Below, one piece after another: positions 1 to 8,550 of a stretch of 64,000 nt of DNA. Location of the stretch: positions 16,084 to 80,083 of the forward strand of contig CACXMM010000018.1 in NCBI GenBank assembly GCA_902768785.1, read 5' to 3'. The notes under the pieces were generated by a model. That model was not told the origin of the DNA. It searched no databases and saw only the letters and a program-made list of their open reading frames with translations. This DNA comes from an uncultured Prevotellaceae bacterium. Its GTDB lineage: Bacteria > Bacteroidota > Bacteroidia > Bacteroidales > Bacteroidaceae. The translations under genes and the position numbers were made by a program. The stretch's first letter is position 1. Every line of letters starts with the position of its first letter.

Positions 1-138
1 GTCGGAAGAGGCTTTGATGATAGCCTGCAGCTGCTCCATGTTGTTGAAATTGAAGGCGGGAATAGCATATCCGCCATTGATGGCACGCTTGAACATCTCA
101 CGGGTGTTCACAAGGCCTAATGATTTGTAATCTACCAT
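1..138 (-). CDS. fbaA: Class II fructose-bisphosphate aldolase, N-terminal part (cut by window edge)
   Basis: The first 46 codons read MVDYKSLGLVNTREMFKRAI and continue with GYAIPAFNFNNMEQLQAI, the usual N terminus of class II (zinc-dependent) fructose-1,6-bisphosphate aldolase of glycolysis and gluconeogenesis. The start at 138 is fixed by this match. A TAATTTTG promoter box lies about 75 bases upstream. The zinc ligands and active site are outside the window, so only the family is supported. A class II aldolase acting on another sugar phosphate remains possible but less likely. Confidence 0.85.
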   Translation of the reverse strand, partial: MVDYKSLGLVNTREMFKRAINGGYAIPAFNFNNMEQLQAIIKASSD

Positions 139-212
139 AATACTATTGTATTTAAAATGAATAATAAACAATCTTTTCCGCCCCGTTGGAATACAACGGT
201 TTGAATCATCTG

Positions 213-220
213 CAAAATTA
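213..220 (-). promoter_or_regulatory. -7 promoter box of the aldolase gene
   Basis: TAATTTTG on the minus strand matches the Bacteroidota -7 consensus TAnnTTTG and leaves a leader of about 65-70 bases. The leader has a small hairpin (CCGTTG/CAACGG). Confidence 0.55.
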
Positions 221-349
221 ACATTTTATTTTCTCACGGCAAAGACTAAAAACATTTTTTAAGGATGAATCCGTCCGATTTTACTAAAATGTAACACGTT
301 ACCGATTCGACGGGATGCATTTTGCAAGATGTACATGACAAAAACGCGC

Positions 350-2071
350 TCACTTCATGGTAGCATCCAACCAACCTAACAAAGCCACTAACGATGCATT
401 CCAGTTGATGGCAATCTCGTTGGATGCATACGACTCCGCTACATCAGCATACGACTCATCGGGCTGGTTCGAAGGATAGGCAATCTGACTGGCCTTGTCC
501 TGCTGTCCTGGATTCGGGCCTCCTGCTAACAAGCCGGGAATAGGATCTTTGATACCATCGGCGGCCGACAAACGATGATGAGGGTTCATGGTCGGCTTAC
601 TGCCGAAGCCTGTCACATAGCAATAGCCTGTAGCATTCCTGCCTAAGATATACTCTGCGTTCTGCATAGCTGCAGTCAGGTATTTGGCATTGCCGGTCTG
701 CTGGTAAGCATACAGCAAAGATACGCCACCTGCACAGAAACACTCTGCCAGACAGCCCCAACCGAAATCACGAGCACTGTTTCCGTTGGCAGTCTGGAAC
801 GATGAGGTAGCCATGGTGCTCACCACACTGTCACAGAAAGCAATGAGTTGCTGCTTACAGTTTTGGGCTATGACATGCTCTGGCTCGTTTGCTATCCACG
901 AGAAGGCACCCAAGGAGGCCAAGCCGCCCCATGTGGGAATGGTGAAACGAGTAGGCTGCAGCTGTTGGGCTGTGGTAGCAAAGACCTCATCGCGTGTCAG
1001 CAGATACAGTTCGGTGGCTGCCCAGAACTGCTCATCGCGGGCATTGACATCACCATAGGTACCTGTAGAAACTGCCGGTTTGAACTGCTGACTCATGCGT
1101 TCCTGGAAATACAGAGCCCTTGGGTTCTGCTCTGCCCAGTGATAGGCAGCCAAGGCAGCACGTGCAGCCTGCTCTGAGAAACTAGGATAGTCTTGATTTC
1201 CCTTGTAGAGCCTTGCAGCCTGTGCCATTACAGCAGCGAAATCGTAGGAAGCGGTCACACTCTTCTGCACCACATAACGCTGTTGATGACAATCGGATGG
1301 CATCACGAAGCCTTCAAAATTAGGCGTTGTCAGCTTATGATATACACCCCCGTCATAGGGATCTTGCATCGTTAGCATCCATTTCAGGTTGAACATGATC
1401 TCGTCTAACAGGTCGGCCGTCTGATTTCCACTCTCAGGAATATTCACCTCCAGCGCATCAAAGTAGGCCTTGTTTTGCTCATAGCTGTCGAGCATGATAC
1501 CTATAGAAAAAGCAGAATTCACAATATACTTATTATAGTCTCCTGCATCATACCATCCGTAGGGTGAAGAGATGATCGTTCCTGCAGGACGACCTGGAGA
1601 AACGGCAGACGGGTGGATGGCTACCTGTGTGTCAGCATGTCCGAGGGGGCGTGCCCACTTTCCTGCGTATTTGGCCTCGATGGGTACTCCTGTACGCTGA
1701 TAGTAGAACGCCTTGACTGCACCCTGTGACACCTCACGCAAGGCATGCTCTTTCACGGCAAAGGGAATCCGGTCGTCATTGTATTCAATCACATAGTTAC
1801 CAGGGGTGGACAGACGGGAGAAATCGACAACAGTGCGTTTCTTTCCCGACCAAGGAGACGTAGCCACGCGCAATTGTTTCGTGCTCATCACTTTCTTGTT
1901 TGATTTTGCATCACGCACCACCACCTTCGAGGCAGACACCTTACCTTCCACCACAGCTACCTTCTGTTGCTGTGGATACATTGCTACCTGATTAACTCTA
2001 ACTTGAGCATAAGACAAAGTGACGGTACAGGAAGCGAGTACCGCTAAACATAAATGACAGGTTGTTTTCAT
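350..2071 (-). CDS. Secreted glycoside hydrolase family 9 (endoglucanase-type)
   Basis: About 573 residues from the start at 2071, chosen because it begins a clean signal peptide (about residues 1-22, ending SYA); the longer frame adds five non-signal residues. An immunoglobulin-like N-terminal domain of the type found in GH9 cellulases (about 23-110) precedes the (alpha/alpha)6 catalytic domain. GWYDAGDYNKY holds the catalytic-base Asp pair (about D175 and D178). MNPHHRLSAADG is the GH9 histidine signature, and SYASNEIAINWNA near the C terminus carries the catalytic acid Glu (about E552). GH9 enzymes cleave beta-1,4-glucans or mixed-linkage glucans by inversion. No dockerin or carbohydrate-binding module is visible. 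It probably works in the periplasm or at the surface on oligosaccharides; the exact substrate cannot be read from sequence. Confidence 0.9.
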   Translation of the reverse strand: MKTTCHLCLAVLASCTVTLSYAQVRVNQVAMYPQQQKVAVVEGKVSASKVVVRDAKSNKKVMSTKQLRVATSPWSGKKRTVVDFSRLSTPGNYVIEYNDDRIPFAVKEHALREVSQGAVKAFYYQRTGVPIEAKYAGKWARPLGHADTQVAIHPSAVSPGRPAGTIISSPYGWYDAGDYNKYIVNSAFSIGIMLDSYEQNKAYFDALEVNIPESGNQTADLLDEIMFNLKWMLTMQDPYDGGVYHKLTTPNFEGFVMPSDCHQQRYVVQKSVTASYDFAAVMAQAARLYKGNQDYPSFSEQAARAALAAYHWAEQNPRALYFQERMSQQFKPAVSTGTYGDVNARDEQFWAATELYLLTRDEVFATTAQQLQPTRFTIPTWGGLASLGAFSWIANEPEHVIAQNCKQQLIAFCDSVVSTMATSSFQTANGNSARDFGWGCLAECFCAGGVSLLYAYQQTGNAKYLTAAMQNAEYILGRNATGYCYVTGFGSKPTMNPHHRLSAADGIKDPIPGLLAGGPNPGQQDKASQIAYPSNQPDESYADVAESYASNEIAINWNASLVALLGWLDATMK

Positions 2072-2107
2072 GAGATCATGTATCAAAAGTGTAAAAGGAC
2101 TAAATGG

Positions 2108-2155
2108 AGAACGGAAAGTTTGCTACCCCTTGGGGAAAGCCAAACTCTCCGTTCT
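2108..2155 (-). terminator. Imperfect hairpin between aquaporin and GH9 genes
   Basis: AGAACGGA pairs with TCCGTTCT, AGTTTG with CAAACT, and CCCC with GGGG around a tiny loop, giving a long near-continuous stem just after the aquaporin stop codon. A clear U-run is absent, so it may be a weak terminator or an RNA-processing element that separates the two genes. Confidence 0.5.
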
Positions 2156-2182
2156 TAATAAATCATCTGTTCTCAAGATATG

Positions 2183-2863
2183 TTATTTCTCTGGCTCAAT
2201 AACCTTCCAGATTCCAGCAGCACAAGCACCACCGATGAACGGACCCACAATGAAAATCCAAAGATTAGCCAAAGCAGTACCACCCTGGAACAAAGCCGGA
2301 CCGATAGAACGGGCGGGGTTCACAGAGGTACCCGTATAACGGATACAGCAGAGATGTACCAGTACGAGGGCTAAACCAATAGCCAGACCGGCAAAATTGT
2401 TGGTGGCACCATTGGTCTTGGATGTTGCACCCAGCACAACCAAAACGAACACGCAAGTGAATACGATTTCAGCAAGCAGACCACCGATAGCTGGAATGGT
2501 ATCCACACCATTAGCCTGCAGGTCATTGGCACCTGTTCCCACCAGTCCACTGGAAGCAGTCAGAGCATAGAGTATAGCAGAACCGATGATTGCACCGATC
2601 ACTTGGAACAACATGTACATTCCACAGTCCTTACCATTCATTCTACCGCTCAGGAAACAACCCAAGGTAATTGCAGGATTAATGTGGCAACCAGAGATAC
2701 CGCCAATGGTATAAGCCATAGCTACTACCGCCAAACCAAAAGCCAGGGCAGTGCCTACTACTGTTTCGGGATCACCATTTGTACATCCTAGACTCACAGC
2801 TGCACCGCAGCCCATTAGTACAAGTACCATTGTACCAAACATTTCTGCTAAATACTTCTTCAT
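2183..2863 (-). CDS. aqpZ: MIP-family aquaporin (AqpZ-like)
   Basis: 226 residues, typical for bacterial aquaporins. Six membrane segments and two half-helices with the NPA signatures: CHINPAIT (about N62) and SVNPARSIG (about N182), the second followed by the Arg of the selectivity filter. Compact loops and the overall length favour a water channel (AqpZ) over a glycerol facilitator (GlpF), though loop residues would have to be aligned to be sure. It has its own promoter box (TACATTTG at 2922-2915), so it is probably a single-gene unit. Confidence 0.9.
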   Translation of the reverse strand: MKKYLAEMFGTMVLVLMGCGAAVSLGCTNGDPETVVGTALAFGLAVVAMAYTIGGISGCHINPAITLGCFLSGRMNGKDCGMYMLFQVIGAIIGSAILYALTASSGLVGTGANDLQANGVDTIPAIGGLLAEIVFTCVFVLVVLGATSKTNGATNNFAGLAIGLALVLVHLCCIRYTGTSVNPARSIGPALFQGGTALANLWIFIVGPFIGGACAAGIWKVIEPEK

Positions 2864-2914
2864 GATATTTACTATTTAAAAAATTAATAATGTGTAATTC
2901 CCAATAAACAGTTG

Positions 2915-2922
2915 CAAATGTA
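2915..2922 (-). promoter_or_regulatory. -7 promoter box of aqpZ
   Basis: TACATTTG on the minus strand, with a TTGC-like -33 element about 20 bases upstream, and an AT-rich leader of about 45 bases before the ATG at 2863. Confidence 0.55.
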
Positions 2923-3071
2923 ATGAAATATTTTGAATATTGCAACTATTTCAATCAAAATCATTACTTTTTGGCATAATTATCTGATGCACCACTCCTC
3001 TGTATGAATAAAATGAATGAAAACACTCGTTTTTCAAATGAAGGAATACCCCCAAAAGCTTAGAAAAAGAC

Positions 3072-3148
3072 AAAAAAAATGGAGTACCGCTGTACTCCGA
3101 AATTGTTAACCTTAAATCTAATACTATGAAAAACACACTGCAAAGATA
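3072..3148 (-). ncRNA. Short RNA with own promoter and intrinsic terminator
   Basis: On the minus strand TTTG (about 3172), 20 bases, then TATCTTTG (3148-3141) make a near-ideal Bacteroidota promoter. About 65 bases later comes a perfect 7-bp stem, GGAGTAC/GTACTCC with a 4-base loop, followed by A and eight Ts (to 3072). Transcription would give an RNA of about 65 nt with no useful reading frame. The aquaporin downstream has its own promoter, so this is either a free small RNA or an attenuated leader. Its middle part (TAGTATTAGATTTAAGGTTA) resembles a leader motif I recall as recurrent in Bacteroidales; this was not checked. Confidence 0.55.
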
Positions 3149-3236
3149 CGAATAATATCCATTCCGGCCAAACAAACCTGCTAAAAACATTCATTATTTA
3201 ACATATTTCTACCAGAATTAAATACTCTTTAACAGA

Positions 3237-6212
3237 TCAATCATTTAACAAGACCACACCTTCCTGTTTCATGCCATCCATCATGACCTTCAGCGGATGG
3301 TCAAAACGGACATGGCGGACATACTCCGTTTCTTCCACAGCCGGCATCGCATCCAACAGATCTTTTTGGAACACGCCATCACCGCTGAAAGTATTCACTG
3401 TAAAATAGCCGACACCAAAACTGGTAAGGTTCTGGAAGAAGTGTGTTCCCTGTGAAGGATCAACGCGATAGTTCTCCAGTCCTGACTCCACAATGACACG
3501 AGCAGCAGAGATATGCGGCCACTTGACAGGAATACCCAGCCAATAGTCACTACTCCCCCACCGTCCAGGTCCGATCAGGATATAGCCTGTTCCCTTTTCC
3601 AAAAAATGCTGATTGATCCTCTCGATCTCCAACGCAATCATCGGATTGTTTGCTGCCGAGAAATTCTTGTCTGTCTTTACATACACCACATCGACCACAT
3701 CATCGCTGATTCCGTGTCCCAAGGAGTTGTGCGAACGGAGCAGGCATTGTTCGTCAGGGATCTTTTTCAAGTCCTCATCCAACACCTGCTTACTGTCAAC
3801 AATCGGCCGGATCTGCAACAAATAGAACTCCCCTGTACGATCATCGTTCACATTGCACGCCAGTTCAATTTCCACGGGACGCTTCATAGCCTCAGCACCA
3901 TATTTCATTGACATCTGCAACAGTTCCGGGAGTGGGAAGATGCCATGTTGAAGAACACCACACATAGAGATAATTTTACGTCCTCCCTCATAATACCCGT
4001 CGCGAATCATCTGGTCAACAGGATCATACGTACTACAGATGTAACGCACTGAACCATCCTGGTCAGCCTGTCGTACTCGAAGTCTTTTGATGTTAAAGCC
4101 ATCATCAACCTGAAAATCATTACCTACATGAGTCATATCCAAAGCATAGAACCGCGTCTGGGTATCCTTCAAGGCAATGTCCATCTCACTCATCTGCAGA
4201 ATCTTATGAGGATGATAGGGACTCACCCGCAGTGTCTGACCGCCATCCACGATATATTTACCCAAGCCGAGAGCCAGACTGGCTACTCCCTCCTCAGCCT
4301 TCTCGTCATCAATAGGATAATAGTTCAGGGAACGCAGCACACCACTGATATTCGGGTAAAAATAGTCTCCGTAACGTTTACCCACCACCTCCTGCAGAAT
4401 CACAGCCATTTTCTCCTGGTCGATGACATTGCTCGTGGCCGTCATGTATGCCTTGGAGTCCTTGTAATAAACCGATGCATACACACTCTTGATGGCGGCG
4501 GCAAGCATCTGCAGCATCTGGTACTTGTCATCAAGATAAGGAATCATATAGGTACTGTAGATACCTGCAAACGGCTGGTAATGGGAATCCTCCAACAACG
4601 AACTGCTTCGGATGGCAATGGGTGAACGAGTGGCTTCAAAGAAGGCGAAGAAGTCGGCGATATACTTATCTGGCAACTGTGCCCGAAGGAAATGTTTCAG
4701 GATCTCCTCATCCGAAGCATCGCTCAGCGCAATCTGATAGAGATTGTTCGAGTCCATAAACTCATCGAACACATCTGTACACAGCACTACCGTTTTGGGA
4801 ATACTCACCTTCACTCCCTCAAAGTCATTAAACTCGGGATGACGTTTGATGATATTGTCGAGGAAAGCCAAGCCACGTCCCTTTCCTCCTAAGGAGCCAT
4901 CACCGATACGGGCGAAATGGCTGTACGAATCAAAGCGGTTCCTGTCGAAGAGAGCCACCACACCGATATTCTTCATGTGACGGTATTGTACGATGGCATC
5001 AAAGATAATCTTCCTATGGGCATCCACATCCTGTAGCTTATGCCACGTCACCGTCTTCAGGAACGCGGATACTGGGAAGATGGCCCGCGCACAGAGCCAA
5101 CGGCTCATGTGATTGCGCGAGACATGATAGAGCATCGAATCGTTGGGGATAGTGAAGATATTATCCTGCAGTTCCTTGAGGTTTCTCACCCGCATGATCT
5201 CGTCATGAGTCTTCGGATCACGGAAGATAAAGTCACCGAAGCCCATGTGCATAGCCAGCAGGTTCCGCAGGTCGATGTTCATCTTCTTAGAGTTCTTGTC
5301 TATATATTTAATGCCGATGCCTGCCTCCTCCGCCTTCTTGCGGTTCGATTCTTCAGCACTCTGCATAATCAGGGCAATATATTCATCATGCTCACGGATG
5401 GCCTTCAGCAGTTTGAGACCAGCCTCCGGATCTTTCTCCTCCCCCTCCCTCATCGGGAAGCGGCAGTCGCTGATCACACCCAAGGTGTTATTCTCATATT
5501 TCTGATACAGTTCCCATGCCTCCTCATAGTTTCGTGCCAGCACCACCTTGGGTCGTCCGCGCATACGAAGGGTGGCGGTATGGGGGTTCAGAGCCTCCGT
5601 GGCAAAACGCTGACTCTGTGCCAAGATATAACTATATAAATTAGGTAAGACAGAAGAATAGAAACGGATGCCGTCTTCCACCAAGAGAATCATCTGCACA
5701 CCAGCCTCCTGGATATCGTGCTCGATGTTCATCTTATCCTCAATCAGTTTGATGATAGAAAGGATGAGGTTCGTGTTCCCTAACCAGCAGAACACATAAT
5801 CGAAGATCGACAAGTCCTCATTCTCCATCCGTCGGGTGATACCATGCGAGAACGGGGTAAGCACCACACAAGGCATCTCGGGGAAGCGGTGTTTCACGGC
5901 ACGGGCCACATCAAAGGCGTCGTTGTCGGCATTACCCGGCATACAGATCACCAGATCGATGTTTGTCCGTTCAAGCACCTCGGCAGCCTCCTCCGTCGTA
6001 CTCACCTGAGTGAAGGTAGGCGGGTAACGAAGTCCGAGTTCTGTATATTCGTTGAAGATCTTCTCATCCACTCGTCCGTCGTCTTCCAACATGAAGGCAT
6101 CATAAGGGTTGGCGATGATCAGCACATTGTAGATTCGACGTGTCATCAGGTTCACAAACGACACATCTTTCAAGATAAACTTGTTCCACTGTTGTGGCAT
6201 ATTATTTTCCAT
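3237..6212 (-). CDS. Large PEP/pyruvate-binding (PPDK N-domain) protein with receiver-like N terminus
   Basis: 991 residues. The N-terminal third (about 25-330) holds two segments that look like response-regulator receiver folds (NVLIIANPYDAF...LVICMPGN and VQMILLVEDGIRFY...GVISDCRFP). The middle and C-terminal parts match the ATP-grasp nucleotide-binding domain of PEP synthase and PPDK: GDGSLGGKGRGLAFLDNI, PIAIRSSSLLEDS and an LQIRPIVDSKQ-type end of the domain. The phosphohistidine swivel and the PEP/pyruvate barrel of true PEP synthase are not visible; instead it ends in a segment with GPGRWGSSDYWLGIPV. It therefore cannot be a complete PEP synthase. Often annotated as phosphoenolpyruvate synthase in Bacteroidales; a phosphotransfer or regulatory role is an inference. 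An internal Met at 6200 is an alternative start. Confidence 0.7.
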   Translation of the reverse strand: MENNMPQQWNKFILKDVSFVNLMTRRIYNVLIIANPYDAFMLEDDGRVDEKIFNEYTELGLRYPPTFTQVSTTEEAAEVLERTNIDLVICMPGNADNDAFDVARAVKHRFPEMPCVVLTPFSHGITRRMENEDLSIFDYVFCWLGNTNLILSIIKLIEDKMNIEHDIQEAGVQMILLVEDGIRFYSSVLPNLYSYILAQSQRFATEALNPHTATLRMRGRPKVVLARNYEEAWELYQKYENNTLGVISDCRFPMREGEEKDPEAGLKLLKAIREHDEYIALIMQSAEESNRKKAEEAGIGIKYIDKNSKKMNIDLRNLLAMHMGFGDFIFRDPKTHDEIMRVRNLKELQDNIFTIPNDSMLYHVSRNHMSRWLCARAIFPVSAFLKTVTWHKLQDVDAHRKIIFDAIVQYRHMKNIGVVALFDRNRFDSYSHFARIGDGSLGGKGRGLAFLDNIIKRHPEFNDFEGVKVSIPKTVVLCTDVFDEFMDSNNLYQIALSDASDEEILKHFLRAQLPDKYIADFFAFFEATRSPIAIRSSSLLEDSHYQPFAGIYSTYMIPYLDDKYQMLQMLAAAIKSVYASVYYKDSKAYMTATSNVIDQEKMAVILQEVVGKRYGDYFYPNISGVLRSLNYYPIDDEKAEEGVASLALGLGKYIVDGGQTLRVSPYHPHKILQMSEMDIALKDTQTRFYALDMTHVGNDFQVDDGFNIKRLRVRQADQDGSVRYICSTYDPVDQMIRDGYYEGGRKIISMCGVLQHGIFPLPELLQMSMKYGAEAMKRPVEIELACNVNDDRTGEFYLLQIRPIVDSKQVLDEDLKKIPDEQCLLRSHNSLGHGISDDVVDVVYVKTDKNFSAANNPMIALEIERINQHFLEKGTGYILIGPGRWGSSDYWLGIPVKWPHISAARVIVESGLENYRVDPSQGTHFFQNLTSFGVGYFTVNTFSGDGVFQKDLLDAMPAVEETEYVRHVRFDHPLKVMMDGMKQEGVVLLND

Positions 6213-6237
6213 TCAGCACGCTGTTGTTTCTTGCATG

Positions 6238-6245
6238 CAAAGGTA
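6238..6245 (-). promoter_or_regulatory. -7 promoter box of the PEP/pyruvate-binding protein gene
   Basis: TACCTTTG on the minus strand, 26 bases before the ATG at 6212. It lies back to back with the trmO promoter at 6309-6316. Confidence 0.6.
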
Positions 6246-6308
6246 CAAAATAATATGGAAATCACAAAATAGCAGGAGAAAACGTGAGGAGGAACCAACT
6301 TAATTTTG

Positions 6309-6316
6309 TATATTTG
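6309..6316 (+). promoter_or_regulatory. -7 promoter box of trmO; argues against the upstream starts
   Basis: TATATTTG. Transcription should begin near 6321-6324, so an ATG at 6306 is excluded and one at 6321 would be leaderless. The start at 6351, with a purine-rich GAGGGTGAAGG just before it, fits better. Confidence 0.6.
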
Positions 6317-6350
6317 CACCATGACAAGGATTCAAAAAGAGGGTGAAGGC

Positions 6351-7064
6351 ATGACCATCTGCCCCATCGCCCATTTCCGATCGCCCCTCAAGAGCAAGTT
6401 CGGCATTCCCCGTCAAAGCGGGTTAGCCAACTCGTTGGAAGGAGTCATCGTCCTTGAACCAGCCTATCGTCATCCCGAAGCACTTCGTGGCCTCGAAGAT
6501 TTCGATTTCCTCTGGCTCATCTGGGAATTCTCCGCCAACCAAAACGAGAAGGAAGAATCACAGTCGGGCACCCGCTCCGAACACCTCACCGTACGTCCTC
6601 CCCTACTGGGCGGCAACCTACGAATGGGTGTTTTTGCCACCCGATCGCCTTTCCGTCCGAACCGTTTAGGACTCTCCTCGGTTAGGCTTCATCATATTGA
6701 TTGGGAAGGCGCCGATGGTCCTGTCATCCATGTCACCGGTGCCGATCTCATGGACAACACACCGATCTACGACATCAAGCCCTATCTCACCTATGCCGAC
6801 AGTCATCCCGATGCCCGAAGCGGATTCACTGACCATCATCAGTGGGAGAAGCTCACGGTTTTCATTCCCGAGGAGATACGCGCTACGCTCAGTCCACAGG
6901 ACCAGCAGACCCTTCAGGAGATCTTGGAATTAGATCCCCGCCCCCACTATCAGGATGATCCAGACCGCATTTACGGTTTCACCTTTAACGACAAAGACTA
7001 TCATTTTCGGGTAAGGAAAGGCATGGTAGAAGTACTATCCTCCCAGATAATTAGCAAAAAGTAA
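6351..7064 (+). CDS. trmO: tRNA (N6-threonylcarbamoyladenosine(37)-N6)-methyltransferase TrmO
   Basis: 237 residues. The N terminus MTICPIAHFRSPLKSKFGIP and the following RQSGLA match the usual start of TrmO/TsaA (YaeB) proteins, which supports the start at 6351. FRPNRLGLSSVRL matches the conserved RPNPIGLS-type motif, and DNTPIYDIKPYL is the second family motif. The enzyme adds a methyl group from SAM to t6A37 of ANN-decoding tRNAs, making m6t6A. The fold is a beta-barrel SAM binder, not a Rossmann fold. It stands alone, divergent from the large gene upstream, with its own promoter. Confidence 0.9.
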   Translation: MTICPIAHFRSPLKSKFGIPRQSGLANSLEGVIVLEPAYRHPEALRGLEDFDFLWLIWEFSANQNEKEESQSGTRSEHLTVRPPLLGGNLRMGVFATRSPFRPNRLGLSSVRLHHIDWEGADGPVIHVTGADLMDNTPIYDIKPYLTYADSHPDARSGFTDHHQWEKLTVFIPEEIRATLSPQDQQTLQEILELDPRPHYQDDPDRIYGFTFNDKDYHFRVRKGMVEVLSSQIISKK

Positions 7065-7117
7065 GCATCCACAAGAAGATTTTTCAGTATTTCCTTGGTC
7101 GTTATCAAAATATTCCG

Positions 7118-7125
7118 TATTTTTG
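7118..7125 (+). promoter_or_regulatory. -7 promoter box of gdhA
   Basis: TATTTTTG, followed by a leader of about 80 bases before the gdhA ATG at 7213. Confidence 0.45.
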
Positions 7126-7212
7126 TGGTGATGAAACGACAATATGTCAACATCCATTAACCTGAAAGAGTAACAAACAACTTTAACGTTTAACTAAAAA
7201 TAAAAATACACT

Positions 7213-8550
7213 ATGAACGTAGAGAACATTATGCAGAACCTGGAGAAGAAGCATCCGGGTGAAGCCGAGTATTTACAGGCAGTAAGAGAAGTGCTCGAAT
7301 CAATCAAGGACGTCTATAACCAGCATCCTGAGTTCGAGAAAGCCAAGTTGATTGAGCGCATCGTAGAGCCGGAGCGTATCACCACTTTCCGTGTGCCTTG
7401 GGTTGACGACAAAGGCGAGGTGCAGGTGAATATCGGCTACCGCGTACAGTTCAACAGTGCCATTGGCCCGTACAAAGGCGGTCTGCGTTTCCATCCCTCA
7501 GTAAATCTCTCCATCTTGAAGTTCCTCGGTTTCGAGCAGACTTTCAAGAATGCGCTCACTACATTACCCATGGGTGGTGGCAAGGGCGGTTCCGACTTTG
7601 CTCCCCGCGGTAAGAGCGATGCAGAGATCATGCGTTTCTGTCAGGCCTTTATGTGCGAGTTGTATAAGGTGATCGGTCCTGATATGGACGTTCCCGCTGG
7701 TGATATCGGTGTGGGTGGCCGTGAGATCGGTTATCTCTTCGGTATGTATAAGAAGCTCACCAGTCAGTTCCATGGTGCCACCCTCACGGGTAAGGGCATG
7801 GAATGGGGAGGCTCCATCCTTCGTCCTGAGGCAACAGGTTTCGGCGCCCTTTACTTTGTTAACCATATGATGAAGTCACATGGTCTCGACATCAAGGGCA
7901 AGACCATTGCTCTTTCCGGCTTCGGTAATGTGGCCTGGGGTGCTGCCAAGAAGGCTACCGAGTTAGGTGCCAAGGTGATTACCATCTCTGGTCCTGACGG
8001 ATACATCTACGACCCCGCCGGTCTGGATGCAGAGAAGATCGAGTACATGCTGGAGCTCCGTGCCAGTGGCAATGACGTTTGTCAGCCTTACGAGGAGGAG
8101 TTCGAGGGTTCCACTTTCTTCCCCAACAAGAAGCCATGGGAACAGAAAGCCGACATCTACCTGCCCTGCGCTACCCAGAACGAGCTGAATGGCGAGGATG
8201 CTGACAAGATTCTGGCTAACAAACCGCTTTGCGTGGCTGAAGTATCCAATATGGGATGCACCGCCGAGGCCGTGAACAAGTTCATTGCTGCTGGTCAGCT
8301 GTTCGCACCGGGTAAGGCTGTGAATGCAGGTGGTGTGGCCACCTCTGGTCTGGAGATGACTCAGAACTCCATGCGCATGTCCTGGTCTGCCGAGGAAGTA
8401 GATCAGAAACTGCACCAGATCATGTCCGGCATTCACGAGCAATGTGTGAAATACGGTAAGGAAGGCGACTACATCAACTATGTAAAAGGCGCCAATGTAG
8501 CCGGTTTCATGAAGGTTGCCAATGCCATGATGGCACAGGGCATCGTTTAA
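7213..8550 (+). CDS. gdhA: NADP-type glutamate dehydrogenase
   Basis: 445 residues, the normal size of the hexameric GdhA family. The catalytic-lysine segment is seen in LPMGGGKGGSDF, and the dinucleotide-binding glycine motif in LSGFGNVAWGAAKKA. It interconverts 2-oxoglutarate plus ammonium and glutamate and is a main ammonium assimilation route in gut Bacteroidales. NADP preference is inferred from family resemblance. It ends in a 3-base overlap with the stop of the convergent rlpA-like gene, leaving no room for a terminator between the two. Confidence 0.95.
   Translation: MNVENIMQNLEKKHPGEAEYLQAVREVLESIKDVYNQHPEFEKAKLIERIVEPERITTFRVPWVDDKGEVQVNIGYRVQFNSAIGPYKGGLRFHPSVNLSILKFLGFEQTFKNALTTLPMGGGKGGSDFAPRGKSDAEIMRFCQAFMCELYKVIGPDMDVPAGDIGVGGREIGYLFGMYKKLTSQFHGATLTGKGMEWGGSILRPEATGFGALYFVNHMMKSHGLDIKGKTIALSGFGNVAWGAAKKATELGAKVITISGPDGYIYDPAGLDAEKIEYMLELRASGNDVCQPYEEEFEGSTFFPNKKPWEQKADIYLPCATQNELNGEDADKILANKPLCVAEVSNMGCTAEAVNKFIAAGQLFAPGKAVNAGGVATSGLEMTQNSMRMSWSAEEVDQKLHQIMSGIHEQCVKYGKEGDYINYVKGANVAGFMKVANAMMAQGIV

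Noticed and set aside
2951-3190. 79-codon minus-strand frame upstream of aqpZ
   Set aside because: It covers the short RNA's promoter and terminator and has a composition unlike a protein.
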